The position numbers were made by a program, and so were the translations under genes. A stretch of 64,000 nucleotides of DNA from Opisthocomus hoazin. Lineage: Eukaryota; Chordata; Aves; Opisthocomiformes; Opisthocomidae. Positions 38,966 through 58,300 of this stretch are shown here, piece after piece; the stretch's first letter is position 1; every line of letters starts with the position of its first letter. The notes under the pieces are model-generated. The model saw only the letters and a program-made list of their open reading frames with translations, was not told the DNA's origin and made no database searches. The stretch covers positions 7,232,417 to 7,296,416 of the forward strand of contig NC_134415.1 in assembly GCF_030867145.1 (NCBI RefSeq). Direction: 5' to 3'.

Positions 38966-41539
38966 GGCTGCTTCCTTCGGTGATCTAGGATGACTATACT
39001 TGGATTTCCAAGTTCTTTTTCGTTATATTAGACAGCTTAAGAGTGTAAGTTTTTTTCATCTGTATGGTTAAATAGCAATATCTTTGTTACAGATGCTGTT
39101 ATAATGTTACATGTATTTCATTCAGAATAGTCACAGTCTCTGGTTTTGCTTATGTGAAAACAAATGAGGTGGACATAGGATTTCCTACACTTCTGCATTC
39201 CTAATCAAATTCAGGTTTTTTGGTAGGTTTGAATTTATTTTCAGATGGTCTTTGTACTTTAAAATATTTTAGTCTGTGTTTGCCAGAAGGAAAGCACTAA
39301 TGTAAGTATGAACTTTACTCTTTGTGGAAAGTAAAAAGTCTGAAAATGTTGAAATTAAACCAGAAAGTGCTGAACTGGCTCTTGCCCAACTTAATATTGC
39401 AAGTGTATTGGAATCTGAAAAGGCAATTTAAGGGATTTGAAAAAGAAACGAGTTGGGGGTGAGTGAAGAGGGTGAGTAGGAGACTGCAGAAGTGACTTCT
39501 CACAGGTTGGCAGCCAGCAAGGTCCAGGAAGCCGAGGAGGTGGCAGAAGGATGCTGTAGCACAGGTTGCTAGGCTACCGCGAGGGAAGCACTTTCAGAGC
39601 ACTACTCAGCTATGCCGAGCATTTTTACTACCCAGCTGCTAAGTCATCTGTGTGTAGTATTGCTGTGTTCCTGGCTACCGGCCCGAAAGGGAAGTTTGAA
39701 CTGCAAAGAAACGTTGCCCCTTTGTAGGATGAAACCTGGCCGCATGCCAGTTATTACCTTTTGCAAGACTGACTGTTTTTGGTTTCGGTCACATTGACTG
39801 ACAAGGAATGTCAGGAATTCTGCTGAACATGTTTGAAACGGAATAGCAAACAATAGGTCTTTGATTCAAGTATAAAAGTATAAAAACTCTTGCATGAATT
39901 TAACTTGTTCTGGTGGTGCTGACTGGTGAGCTCTTGGTTTGCCTATACCGTTTTGGCTTTCATCTACTCTGTGCTAAGAAGCTTACTGAAAACGGAATGT
40001 GGGCTTTCTTTTCATCTGGATTTGATCTCATTTTTGAAATATTTGCGAGAGTGTAGTCAATCTGTAGCAGTAAAAATGATTTATTGAAACTGCAAATGTG
40101 AGGTCATCAGTTTTTCCTCTGTAAGGGAAGGTAATTCTTCATCTGCTTTTTTATTAATGGGTTCCCGGTAATGTGTTTTGCTGTACATACAGTTGGAAAA
40201 CACATGTATTTATGATTCTTCTTATTTGTAATTTAACCTTTGATCTTTGTCCCTGGAGATCATTTTAATGGGAAGTTAAAGCCAACAGTTAACTACCACA
40301 GGCAGTGACAGAAGAACTGAATACGGAATTAAAATTATGGTGTGTTAATGAGGATTCCTTTGCATCTGTTGTCTCTCTCCTTGTGAGCTCTAGCACAATA
40401 ACCTCGTTCACTTTTCATTTACCGCTGTTTTGTGAAGGTGTGTTACATTTCTGCCAATACTGCTGTATTACAAACAAGTCAGATGCTGAATGCACTCTGT
40501 AGGATGCAACAGCAAAAAGAGATAATTTACTCTTTGACATCCATGAAGGTGCAGTGGGTATAATGTCACATGGATTTGATCCAAGTCCGTGTCCTGTTGC
40601 CGGCTGGGGACTCCCAAGGCAGGCAGCTCCCCTGGTATATAGTCTCCCAACTTGTATTCATTTGTGGCCCAGGGATTTCTTGAACTTAAACCCACTTTTT
40701 GATATAGATGCTCTTTATTAAGTTGTCTTCTGTGAATTTTTATAGGTGCTTTTTAAATCTGTGTAAAAATAATAGCATTCACGTACTATGCCAAGAATTC
40801 CAAAGTTCACCTACCTGTGTGTTGTGTGAACAACTGCCACGTGTTTGATTCCTATCTGCTAATTTTGCTCGATGATGTCCGTTCCTTGTGTTGCGAAACT
40901 GTGATCAATTGTTGCCTATAGCTTTCTGCATTCCATGGGTGGTGGTACGAATTCTGTTCTCGGATGTTTCTTTTCCTGGGGAAGACTACTAACCATTTCT
41001 TGTAGCTGTGTGTATGCTGCTCTGAGCACCCTGGCTATGTCCTTCTCTGTGCCTCTTTCAGTTCTGTTATGTACAGTTTGAGATGCGTAGGAGCCAGGAT
41101 TGGGTGCAGTATTAAGGATGCATTTTAAACAGTGACATAATGTGTCCTGCTTTGTTTTCTAAGTCTTTTACAAGAATTCTTAACAGTTGTCTTTGTTTTA
41201 CTGCTACTGCTATTTTTATTACTTCAGAATCTTGTTCCAAAGTGAATAACTTTCTCACAGCCTGTCATCATCTGTGGAATGTTAGGATTTGGGGCTTTCT
41301 TAAACTTAGGTGCTTTACTTTATATCTCTTTACAATGGATTTCTTGTGCTAGTTTAATATCTGCACACACAGTTACATAAAGAAGTCTTGACAGTCTAGG
41401 TATTTCTCACTTTTATAGCTTAGAATAGCTTAGAATTATCAAAAACCTTTTTCACGTTTATAAAAATGGCACTAATATTTTCACAACATTTAAAGTATAC
41501 AATTATCTGTGCAGTACAAGTTGTATGTGAGATTAATAA

Positions 41540-47765
<6,226 letters not shown>

Positions 47766-50726
47766 TGATTTTTCCAGTTGCATGGCAGTGAAGGGAGGGT
47801 GTGTGTGTATGTGATTTATGTGATACAGCAGTTTTGAACTTCTGAATTGTAGCTTACCAATACAATACTAGAGACCTGATTTAGTAGTAGAGATACACTT
47901 GAGAGGATAAACTACATGGAAGAGAGTGTTTACTCTCTCATTAAAACATTATTAATTTAAGTTGCTTATTCTTGTTGGTGGATGTACTGTTCTTAAATTC
48001 CATTAATGTGTTTTTGGACAGTATTTTAAGATAAAGCCGTAACTGTCTTGCAGCAGACTTACTTTAGAAAAATGTTTGAATACTGGTTTTCTCAAATATC
48101 GGACAACAATGCTTTTCCCCTTTCTTAACTAAAAAAATGAACAGTTCTGTATGCTAAAACTATAGCTAGAGGTATTGTAACGGAAGTGAAATGTTAAATT
48201 TGACAGGAATAATAATGTTAGTGTAGCAAGTGAGGGTTATCATATGAATGGCTCATTCAAGAAGCACAGGCAGTTGAAAAAGAAACATATCCACACCTAT
48301 CTCCCGAAAGAAAACAGGTTGTTGGTCTGTAAATGTGGCAGATAGGCTCTTTCTAAAACAGTTGAGTTTTTTTCTTGGATATTTGAATGTGTCACTTAAG
48401 AAACAAAACAGTTCTTTTACCCCATAGCTAACCCTTAGGACGACTGCACATTTTCAGTTGCTGCTGAATATTCTCCTCAGCTGTGGGAATGAAAAACTTT
48501 TCCTTCTGTTACATGACTGTATCACATGGCTCCTTTTCCAAAACTGCAGTAGTGCTTTTATCTCCCTTCTTCCTGAACAGACTGATAATATTGATCTCTT
48601 TCAGTGTTGCAGTTTTGGAAGTCTTCTTGCCAGATGTTAAGATCATCGATTAGGTCAAACTTGTACTCATGAATCAGCAAATTCAGTTTTTGTTTATTAT
48701 CCAGATTCCTGTCACTGATCTTATTTCCATGTTCTCATATCATGATATGTTTGTTCTAAATGAGCCCTCACCATTAATGTTCTTTGCCCTCTCTTTTAGT
48801 TACTTCAACTAGATTTTAATCATCCTGAGGTTTGTATTTTCCTTTAAACAACTTGATAAAGATAACAGCTGGAATAGGCCAGGTGTCCTCTTGAGTACCT
48901 CTTAGAAATGCTTCTAGTAGGAACAGATTCCTTCTTTTCAGGTCATTGTTGCCCAGTACATATTTGTTGTCATTTTCGTGAAATGGTAGTAGGTGAGGAA
49001 GAACAGAATTGAGATGCAGTGACTTGTGAAGAAATCTTTATGAAAGATGTAGTCACTTAACTGGACAAAGGTAAAAACTAAGCTGTGATCTTGCAAGCCA
49101 CTGTCAGAAGCCCTTGTCCCTCACTTCTTATCAAGTGTCACAAGCGTCCGTTTGTGGACTGTTGGCTGGTGATGGGTGTGAGATCAGCATATGTGGTATC
49201 AGAATTTATTGATCACCACTAAGATTGCAGTATCGACAGTAATAGGTACTTCCTGTCTGCCTTTTCCTTCACCGTCTGCTTTTCCCTCTTCCGTTTTGGT
49301 TCGCAGGACTGGGTAAGCGTTGTCTGTGTAGTCTGTGCCCTGCCTGCAGTGGGCATGCAGGTTGCTAGAGCTGGGCTGTGCACCTCTCTAGCTGCCAGAT
49401 CTCTTCCTTTCCACACGGGTTATGCTCCCTCTACAGAGCGTAGAGCCTTGCCTTTTTCCTTGCCATAGTGTCACTGGCCACTGCATTTACTTGCCACAAC
49501 CTGCCATAGGGCATAACTCTCTTTTCTGCCCCTCCAGCAACTGCTCAACCAACCATTTCCCCCTTTTTACTCTGGGAGCATTTGTAACAGGCATTCCCAT
49601 TCTGTTGTTTGTTTTGTTGGTGGTTTTTTTTTTTTATTTTCTGGAGGTGTTAGTCCAGTATGAGATTTCCTATTGAAGAAAAACATGACTAAATCAAATT
49701 TAGGATTAAAGAAGTCAGCACAGAGGTTTGGGAGAAGAGTCATATTTTTGGTGTAAAAGTGAGTTAAGCTTAATTAGGGAGGGGAAAATGTAAAATGAAA
49801 TTTACTTCTCACATGCCAAAGTAAATGCATCTCCAAAGGCATCATTCTTGTTTAAGAATGAAAGCATGTAACTGACTTAGACAGGGTTTTCATATGTGCG
49901 GGCTTATTTGATTTGGCACATTATCAATTTTACTAACAGGTACTAGGGAGAAAGTAATGTCTATGAAGTATTTGTATAATAATAATAAAAAAAACCAAAA
50001 AAAACCTGCATGGCGTCTCATGCCCTGTAAAAGAGGAACTTCTGTAGCTGGAGGAATTTCCTTGGGCTTGCTGTAAAGAAGCGATGGTGACGCCCGCTCC
50101 AAGAGAAGATCACAATCTTCTTTTGACAAACGTTCTTGAGCAACTTAAATACAGAATTCTTTCCTAGCTTCCTTACAATGGATGTTTTAATTGTGGAGTA
50201 GCGTAAAAACATTGCATAACTAATTGCGGTAAGTCTGTTTTTAATTAGTTTATTTGGAAAAGAATAGATACTTAATCTCTTAGGAAACACTATTACTTTT
50301 TCTAGACTGTCTATCTTTTCAATATGGGCCCTCAATTTTTGCCAAGTTACTGAGTTTTATGGAACCTGCATTTGAGGACAACAAGAGATGGATAATCTAG
50401 TGTCTACTATTACATCTTTATTACTGTGTTAATACAGTAATGCAACTCTTCTATTTAAACTCTAAAGCACCTTCATTCTAAATTTGAATTCATGCAGTTT
50501 CTGCTTCCAGCCCTTGTTTTAGGTTGTCCAGTTTTGACTGGATGGGAGGAGGATGAAAGTGAGAATTTGCAGCAATCTCTAAGTTAAATGATTAAATATA
50601 TTTTAAAAACAAAACAAATAACCAAAACAAAAAAACAAACTCAAAACTTTGCTTGCTGGTGTGAAGACAGACTCCTTTGAATTTCCAAGAGGCAGAATTG
50701 CCTTTTACGTTAAGCAGAGCGGACTT

Positions 50727-50749
50727 AAAAAAAAAAAAAAAAAAAAAAA
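50727..50749 (+). repeat. A23 tract
   Basis: The longest homopolymer in the window, in MAP3K21 intron 4. The upstream 150 nt contain A/C-rich sequence but no recognisable processed gene. Confidence 0.95.
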
Positions 50750-51047
50750 GAGATTTTTAAATACTGTGCTGAAACAAGCTCACTCAAACTTAGCAAATCA
50801 TATGAAATTTGTCAATCATTTAAATTAAAATTCAAAACAATGATAAGCAGTGTGTATATGCTATAGCTGTGAAGAAACGAAAGTATGTTTCTGAGGAATA
50901 GATCCTTCTCCCTGAAACAGTTTACTTCAGTGCTAACCTGTCTTTTGATATCCATAGTCTTTTGGGGAAGAACAGGGAGTGGTTTTTTTTTTTCCCCCTC
51001 ATTTGAAAATACCAAAGTAGTATAGTTCAGGAACTGGTTTATTCAAG

Positions 51048-51602
51048 ACAAATTGAATAACTACCGACCTGTCAGCCTTACCTCTGTGCCTGGGAAGATC
51101 ATGGAACAGATCCTGCTAGAAGCTATGCTAAGGCACATGGAGGATGGGGAGGTGATTCGAGACAGCCAGCGTGGCTTCACCAAGGGCAAGCCCTGCCTGA
51201 CCATCGTAGTGGCCTTCTATGATCATCTTGGTCAGAAGAAAAAGCTCTGGGGAGACCTTACTGCGGCCTTTCAGTGCTTAAAGGGGGCCTATAGGAAAGA
51301 TGAGGACAGACTTTTTAGCAGGGCCTGTTGTGACGGGACAAGGGGTAATGGTTTGAAACTAAAGGGGGGTAGATTTAGACTGGAGATAAGGAAGAAATTT
51401 TTTACAATGAGGGTGGTGAAACACTGGCCCAGGTTGCCCGGAAAGGTGACCAATGCCCCATCCCTGGAAACATTCAAGGCCAGGTTGGACGGGGCTCTGA
51501 GCAACCTGGTCTAGTGCAATATGTCCCTGCTCATTGCAGGGGCTTTGGGCTAGATGGCCTCTAAAGGTCCCTCCCAACCCAAACCATTCTATGATTCTGT
51601 GA
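51048..51602 (+). mobile_element. CR1 LINE, internally deleted (third 3'-end type)
   Basis: It begins with the N-terminal RT motif ([20 protein letters not shown], then [19 protein letters not shown]) and within about 200 nt jumps to the ORF2 C-terminus ([56 protein letters not shown]). The RT catalytic core is therefore missing. The frame remains open across the join (153 codons). The 3' end TGTCCCTGCTCATTGCAGGG...ATTCTATGATTCTGTG defines a type shared only with the fragment at 2897. Confidence 0.93.
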
Positions 51603-51775
51603 AAGTGGGAGTTAAAAAGAGCAGAAAATTTGGTTTTTTTCTTTCACTGTATGTGATAAGGAATTCTGCTGGCATTGCTGGATACTGATGAGCAGAAGTA
51701 GGCAGTCTGCTCTGAAAAAAACCACCAAAGGACACCACAATTAGAAGACTGTACAGTGACGAATGAATTTTAGAT

Positions 51776-52040
51776 CGCAGAATCGTAGGGGTTGGAAGGG
51801 ACCTCTGGGGATCACCCAGTCCAACCCCCCTGCCAAAGCAGGGTCACCCAGAGCAGGCTGCACAGGACCGCGTCCAGGCGGGGTTTGAATATCTCCAGAG
51901 AAGAAGACTTGTCCACAGCCCCCTTGGGCAGCCTGGTCCAGGGCTCCATCACCCTCAAAGTGAAGAAGTTCTTCCTTGTGTTCAGCTGGAACTTAGTTGT
52001 GCCCGTTGCCCCCTGTTTTGTTTGCCACCACTGAAAAGAT
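51776..52040 (-). mobile_element. CR1 3'-end fragment
   Basis: Reverse-oriented tail starting CGCAGAATCGTAGGGGTTGG and continuing through the CR1 ORF2 end to GCCACCACTGAAAAGAT. Majority 3'-end type. It lies 173 nt from an opposite-oriented CR1. Confidence 0.92.
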
Positions 52041-53151
52041 AGGAATAAGATACTCGTAGATTCAGAACTTTTAGCATAGCTTATTTTCAAATGCTGTTTT
52101 TGTATTTTGAATAGAATTTCAATTTCCATCCAGGTAGAATTTACACAATCATATGTAAAAATTAAAAAATTGTGTAATGAGAAACATACGTTATCAGTCA
52201 CGTCATAGCTTCTCCTTGTCCTGTAGTCTCTTTTATTAGCAGTACTGACTACAGCACTTCTGGGTAAGTCTGTTTTGTGTATACTGTGTCCCCATAATAT
52301 GAAGGGAGATCTACTTAAATTTCAGATATATTTTAATAGATTGTCGAAGCTCAAGATTTCGATAATTTTAAAATGGTAGGCTTGCAGTGGTTTAGCCTTG
52401 GGGATTCATTTACCCTGAAAAATTAACTAGCTCCCTCACTAAATTTTTTCCTTCTCAAAAATAAAAACTAATAAAAGGAAAAGGACAGCTCCTCTGTGGG
52501 ATTGATGGTTGGAGAGTCTGCGTGGTGTAATTCAGTGGTTAGTAGTTGTTTGAGATGTTATACAGATACCTGCTAGATTTTAATTAAGAAACAGCTGTCT
52601 TCTGTCTTATGACTTGGTTTATCCTATTACGCTAATCCTCATTTGGTGTAATACTGATTGCTTTTCTAGATAGAAAAGTTCTACTTAATGCATGGCTGAA
52701 AAACAGGAAAGGTTAGAAAATTTAAGATAAAGGCATTCATTTGTGTATTCGTCAGGTCATTGACTTTATGTTAGCGCGCAGGAGCTATTGAAGAGCAGTC
52801 CTCATGCTACGAAGGAACCTCTGATGCAAAGTACTTTGAGCACATTTTCTGCTAGCTTTAAGCTGATAGTCTTTGATTGGATGTGTTGTCCCTATTGCCA
52901 GTGCTTGCCTACCTTAAGTGACTCAAGTTAAAGGTTAAAAGGAAATCTGTATGATGGCTGATTGTGTCTGGATACAGAATCTTGGCTTATGCAGAATGGA
53001 GGACACCAGAAGGTCGTATGTGCATGTTACAAGTATATAGTGCATCATGAAAATAGACAAGGAAATACAACCTACTGTGCACTTTATATATATCATTTAA
53101 TACAACCTTCGCATTATTACTTAGTTTCACTTGTGTGAATCTCATCTTCAG

Positions 53152-53392
53152 GAGCTTCGATCACGAGAAGAGGAGTTGACAAGAGCAGCTCTTCAGCAAA
53201 AATCTCAGGAAGAACTACTTAAGCGCCGTGAGCAGCAGTTAGCAGAACGTGAGATCGATGTACTGGAGCGTGAGCTGAATATCATGATATTCCAGTTAAA
53301 TCAAGAGAAACCCAATGTAAAGAAGAGGAAGGGCAAATTTAAAAGAAGCCGGTTAAAACTTAAAGATGGACACAGAATCAGTTTGCCTTCAG
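53152..53392 (+). CDS. MAP3K21: MAP3K21 exon 5: leucine zipper, basic stretch, first half of CRIB (residues 423-502)
   Basis: Encodes a long coiled coil ([20 protein letters not shown], then [20 protein letters not shown]), a Lys/Arg-rich segment ([17 protein letters not shown]), and the opening of the CRIB motif, ISLPS, whose remainder is in exon 6. The donor is G|GTTTGC (53393), the weakest in the gene. Reading through it adds only GLQFF before a TGA at 53407-53409. The exon is 241 nt, in at phase 0 and out at phase 1. Confidence 0.96.
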
Positions 53393-55191
53393 GTTTGCAA
53401 TTTTTTTGAAGTCCACAATGCCTGTTACAATTAAGTACACAGGCTTCAGTTACATAGTTAATGTTTCCAGTATTGGCTGCTATTTTAATTTGTTGCCAGG
53501 TCCTTCTACCCTAATAGTGCAAAAGGATATGGTAGAGAATTGTATAGCCCTTCCCCCCCCGCCCCCCTCAGAAAACAACTTTCACATGTCACATTCTTGT
53601 GGAGTAGTCCTCATTTCAGCTGGAAGAATCTTTCACCTGATTCAACTGGAAGTCCAGTGTATCTGGAGGGACAGGTTACTAACATGGGAGCCAAATGATT
53701 TAAGACTGGTTCAAAGGTCAGACTTTTGCTGTCGTTCATCTTGTGCAGATAGAAAAGTACCTTTTTATTACATCCCAGAACTTTCTAACGTGATCAAATA
53801 TTAGTGCTGTTTGCCCTAAACGTGTAAGTACGTAATAGAAAAACAGCATTTCATAATGGCTGGAGGTGCAGGCGCGGTAGGTTGAAATTGCACGCTTATT
53901 GCAGTCACAAATACAACACAGCAGTTACAATCTTTGGTGCCTTACTTCTTGCAAGAAAACACTGTAATAGCAACAGAAGATATTATTTCAGAGTACAAAC
54001 GTGGTATAATTTGAATGTTAGAATGCGTTAAAATGCTGCCTTTGCAAAGCAGGCGCATATGTAGAGAGCTGGGGGGGGTTTACTGTCAGGGACTGGTTTA
54101 GTGATGCCTTTTTAGTGTTGCCACGAGATGGCACAACAGAAACTCAAGGTTACGCCAATGGTTGGGAAGCCTGCAGTAGTGGTACCATCATGCTGGTGTT
54201 ATGGGCTTCTTTTCAGTGGTTTCCAGGTCAAGTCTGTTAGCTTAATACTAATGCAGTAAGAGCTTAATGCCATGCTAACACAGGTCTGACCAAATCATAG
54301 GTGTCTGGTGGTTGGGAAAAGACAAAAAGGGCAGTAGTATTTAGTGTACCGTATCAGCACTACTGAAATAAGCTTATTTTTCCTTACACACTACAGGCTC
54401 CCAGAGAAGCATGTTAAATTGGTTTATGCTGGATCACAAGCCTAAGCAAAATGTTAGGTCATTTGTTTCCAGTTCTGCTTATATTTGACTTGAAAAAGTG
54501 ATAAAATAAACAGTTTTATTCAGAACACCACTTAGCTCTTTGTTGTCAAGAGTCATCCAGATGAACTTGTCCTTGAGACAGTTCTGTTGTAAGAATAGCA
54601 TACAATCTCATTACACTTATGATGGGGATTAGACAGGGGCATATAGTCAAATTTTATTTCATAAAATTTTTCCTACTTGCCAATATTTGTTGTTGTTCTT
54701 TTTTTACTACATTGCTATAATTATTTGTAATTCTGTAGCTTGGTGTCTTGTTTTTCTGACATGTTGATAGATATGTCTTCTTTGTTAATGCTACTTTTTA
54801 TGTTGTATATGAATTACATGTTAAAAAAATAAGGCAAATCTGATTGCCTTCAATATTGATTGAGATTTTTCTTTCCCTCTGTGACAGCCAACCAGAACGA
54901 GTAACAGCTTGTGATGTGAATATGTCTCAGTTTGGGTCCACCTGGACCTACCTGCTTTTGTTGATGTTACTGCAAACCTATCATAAAGTGTCTGTGAAGG
55001 CGTTTCACTCAATATCTAAATTGTTACTTTAAGAGTTTAGAGTTTTTCAGTGTTTTTAATATGAACACCTCTTACACTATCAAATCTAATTCATTATATA
55101 GCTTTAATCGTTTTAAGAAGTACAGCAGTATGATCTCCTGAAGAGTGTTTTATTTAGAACACTGAAACTGATTTGTTTTACTCTCTTGCAG
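53393..55191 (+). other. MAP3K21: MAP3K21 intron 5 (possible alternative 3' end)
   Basis: A 1.8-kb phase-1 intron. In-frame read-through stops at 53407-53409. A C-rich run (53549-53566) and an AATAAA at 54505-54510 follow. No mobile element was recognised. Confidence 0.85.
54505..54510 (+). terminator. Possible polyadenylation signal in MAP3K21 intron 5
   Basis: AATAAA lies about 1.1 kb after the read-through stop of exon 5, with a U/GU-rich stretch (TAGCTCTTTGTTGTC) about 20-35 nt downstream. This is the layout of a cleavage site, but AATAAA is frequent by chance in AT-rich introns. Confidence 0.25.
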
Positions 55192-55314
55192 ATTTCCAGC
55201 ACAAAATAACAGTGCAGGCATCCCCCAATCTGGATAAGAGGAGAAGCTTAAACAGTAACAGCTCTAGTCCATCAAGTAGCCCCACAATAATTCCTCGTCT
55301 TCGAGCTATACAAT
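55192..55314 (+). CDS. MAP3K21: MAP3K21 exon 6: second half of CRIB and Ser-rich segment (residues 503-543)
   Basis: Starts after CTCTTGCAG and encodes [20 protein letters not shown] followed by a Ser/Pro-rich run and IIPRLRAIQ. With ISLPS from exon 5 it completes [14 protein letters not shown], the Cdc42/Rac-binding CRIB motif through which GTP-bound Cdc42 or Rac relieves autoinhibition in the MLK family. The SP sites after it are candidate proline-directed phosphosites. Donor T|GTAAGT (55315). The exon is 123 nt, phase 1 in and out. Confidence 0.96.
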
Positions 55315-58300
55315 GTAAGTCTCGACCATTTCTGTTTGTTCATGTATCAGTAGAGACTGTTCCATATACTTACCGAACTGCTGGTGGTCCTATCGGATTC
55401 CAGACAGATTTCTGTCTGATTTCCATGTCCCTTAACTTGTTCTAACATTTGCAACTTGTTATTTGATGGGAGGGATAATCTTGCTAAAATCATAACTGAT
55501 TTTAACTAATTAAAAATTATTATGAATGCTTTAAATCATAGCTTTCCTTAATAGCTTCAGGAACTCATTTGTAAACTGACTGGGATAAAACAATGAAGAA
55601 TCAAAATATATAAAGGCAAAAGGCAAAGCATCATGTTTAGAACCCACGTAAGATGGAAAACAAGTTTTTATTTAGGTATTGGAGTTGATAAAGGAAATGA
55701 GTTATGGAATATCAAAAGAAAAAAGAAAAAAAAAATTCAGAGAAGGGAGTCACAGAAGAGGGAGAGGCAAAGAAACAGCCAGCAACCCAGCTTGCTTATG
55801 TCAAAAGACAAGCAAACTTTAAGCAAATACAAAACCAGAAGAAAATAAAGAAGAAAGCTTGCTTTAGGTTTTTTGAAAACAAGAGAAAGAAACAAAAATA
55901 AAAGTGTGGGTATGCTTGTAGGTCTACGTTATTCCACGTATACTGATGACAGAAGGGAAGGTATGCTCATGCGCATGTAGTGGAGGTACCATGAATATGG
56001 AGGAGAACTGATCATGTTGTGACAATGAAGCCCACATTTATATTTGAGAATGACATGTGTGAAGATAGAAAACAATTCCTACAAGATTCAGTGCTTGCAT
56101 TGCTACTGTCTGATCTGTTGTGCAAAGCAGATTGTCTAATTATCCACATTCAGCGTGGAATGCCTTAAGTTTCTCCACATGGAATCAGTGGAACCTGTTC
56201 CAGCTGATTGCTCAGGGATGGTGACTACCTTCTCTTGCGAGGGCAGTCACCTCTGAAGGAAATTACTTCAGAATCTGGCTTTATCAGATGTAAATAAGGA
56301 GGAGGGGAAATCAAAATGCATGGGGATTTTTTTTTCCTGCATGTCATTCCATAGCTAGTCTAAAGATTGGTTGTTTGGTTGTTTTTTTTTTCAACCAGCC
56401 TGAAACTTTGTTTCAAATCTGGGTAGCAATAAGATCTCTCATCTGCTTTGGAATATCTCTGCCGTATGAAACCCTTTTCATTATTAATGTCTAAAGGAGA
56501 AGTGGTGTCTTTTCTGGCAGTAAGTTTGTTATTTGTTTGAACTGTAACTGGTACAGTTCCCTGGCCAAAGACTGTTACTGCCCACATGTTGTGGATAAAG
56601 GAGAGAGCTGGACAAACCCTGTCTTGCTTTTCGTAATGAAAATTAGAGATAGAAGGAAAACTACATAAAGTCTCTTTCAGAAGTTAGCTGACACAGGATC
56701 TGTGTTGATAGTGATTTCCTGACCTCAAATGTTGTGGTGGGGTTTTAAGATTGGTTTGGTTTTTTTACTGCAGAAAGGTAAAAAGGTTTTTCATAGTAAA
56801 ATGTCATAATTGTATATAAATGAGACTGTCTCATTTTATTTTTGATTCTCCTTGCTCTGTATGGAAATGCTTGGAAATGAAGCAAGTGTCGTGTATTGGC
56901 ACAATTCTGAAAACTTGAGGTTTTTTTTTTAATGTACAGCCTTATGTAAGCTATAGCAGTGCCACTCCTTGGATGTGTGCGAAGTGCCACTGGGGATTTT
57001 CCTTTTCTTTTCTTTATTTGAGCAGGCATTTGTATTTGTAGGACTAGAACATACAAGACAACATAAAGGCTCTCCTTTAAAAAGAAGTATATTTCTGTTT
57101 CTGAGTTTGGATCCCTAGGCTTTACCTAAAAGCTTATCAGATCTCTCAGGAGTATCTAGCTGAAACAATTTAGCTTCCACACCCATCTGCACCTGTGCAA
57201 AATAAATTCTCTTTCCCACAATAATGTTTTATCTTGATTTAACTTCAAAGTGTCTTTGTTTCAAGAAGACTTGCTCAAATACAGGTGATTTGAACAGGCA
57301 TATCTAACAATTGGTTACTTGATTGCTTCACTTTGTCATGAGCGAGACTAGCTCCCAAATCTAAACATTTTTTAAAATAAAAATCTAGTTCATTGTGAAT
57401 TAAAACAAATTCAGCTGATTTCAAAATGTGTTTTAAAGGGAAGAGGAAAACCAGTAAGATACACATTCTGTATGTCCTGGAATATGCGTGAAAACAGGAA
57501 TGTAGAGAAGGCCAATAGAGTGCCGTGCTACGGGGGAAGCTGCGCTGGCAAGGTGTGTGGCCAGGCAGGAGGAGAGCCTGTGCCATGCTGGACCACGGGC
57601 AGCTAAATGCCACGTCATTTATCACGCAGTTATAACTGGCTAAGCTGTTTTTTTGCCACAGATGTGGCACTTCAGAATGTGGTTTAGTAGGAATGGTGGT
57701 GATGGGTGGATGGTTGAACTCGATGATCTCAGAGCTCTTTTCCAACCTATGATTCTATTATTCTCCTAGGTCTCTCCATCATAGCTGTAAGCATGCTAAG
57801 TTGATAGCAAGTGACTTTTCAAGTTAGTGGTATACGAAAATCTGCTTGCCTGGGTCTGGTCCTAGAAAGAGGATCCTCTAAACCCTACAGTAAAAACCCT
57901 CTGTCATAAGCTGCTTAGTGCCTTTACAGACCTGGGCTTTATGACCCAAAGATAAAAATAGAAGGGAAACAGTTCCATTTCTGAAATCAGCCTGACTAAG
58001 ATCTTTACTACATTCTCTTAATTTTTCCTCAGTGATTCCCCAAACAGATACACACACAGCTAATGGCCGAAGAAACAGTATATATGTGTACCAGCAAGAT
58101 GTAGATATCACAAGTGAATATGAACTTCCCAGTGGGGTTATGAAAAAAGGCAAGATTTCATTATGTTTCAAAGGTGCTGGTTCTGCTTAACTGAATGGTT
58201 GAGACAGTGACAGACTAAGCATTTAATGAAGGTTAGACACTTCAAAAGTATAATTTGTTTTGGTGTAGTGAGAAAGAAAACAGTAATAATTGTCACAATT

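Noticed and set aside
50600..50749. A23 tract as the tail of a processed pseudogene
   Set aside because: No gene-like sequence is recognisable upstream and no flanking target-site duplication was found.
55704..55901. Lys-rich open frame in MAP3K21 intron 6
   Set aside because: It is a translation of an A/G-rich low-complexity stretch, not a protein.
58034..58146. Exon-like stretch after TTTCCTCAG in MAP3K21 intron 6
   Set aside because: The exon 6 and 7 phases and the MLK4 sequence (RAIQ-LTSDES) join directly, so no exon is needed; the stretch has no family similarity.
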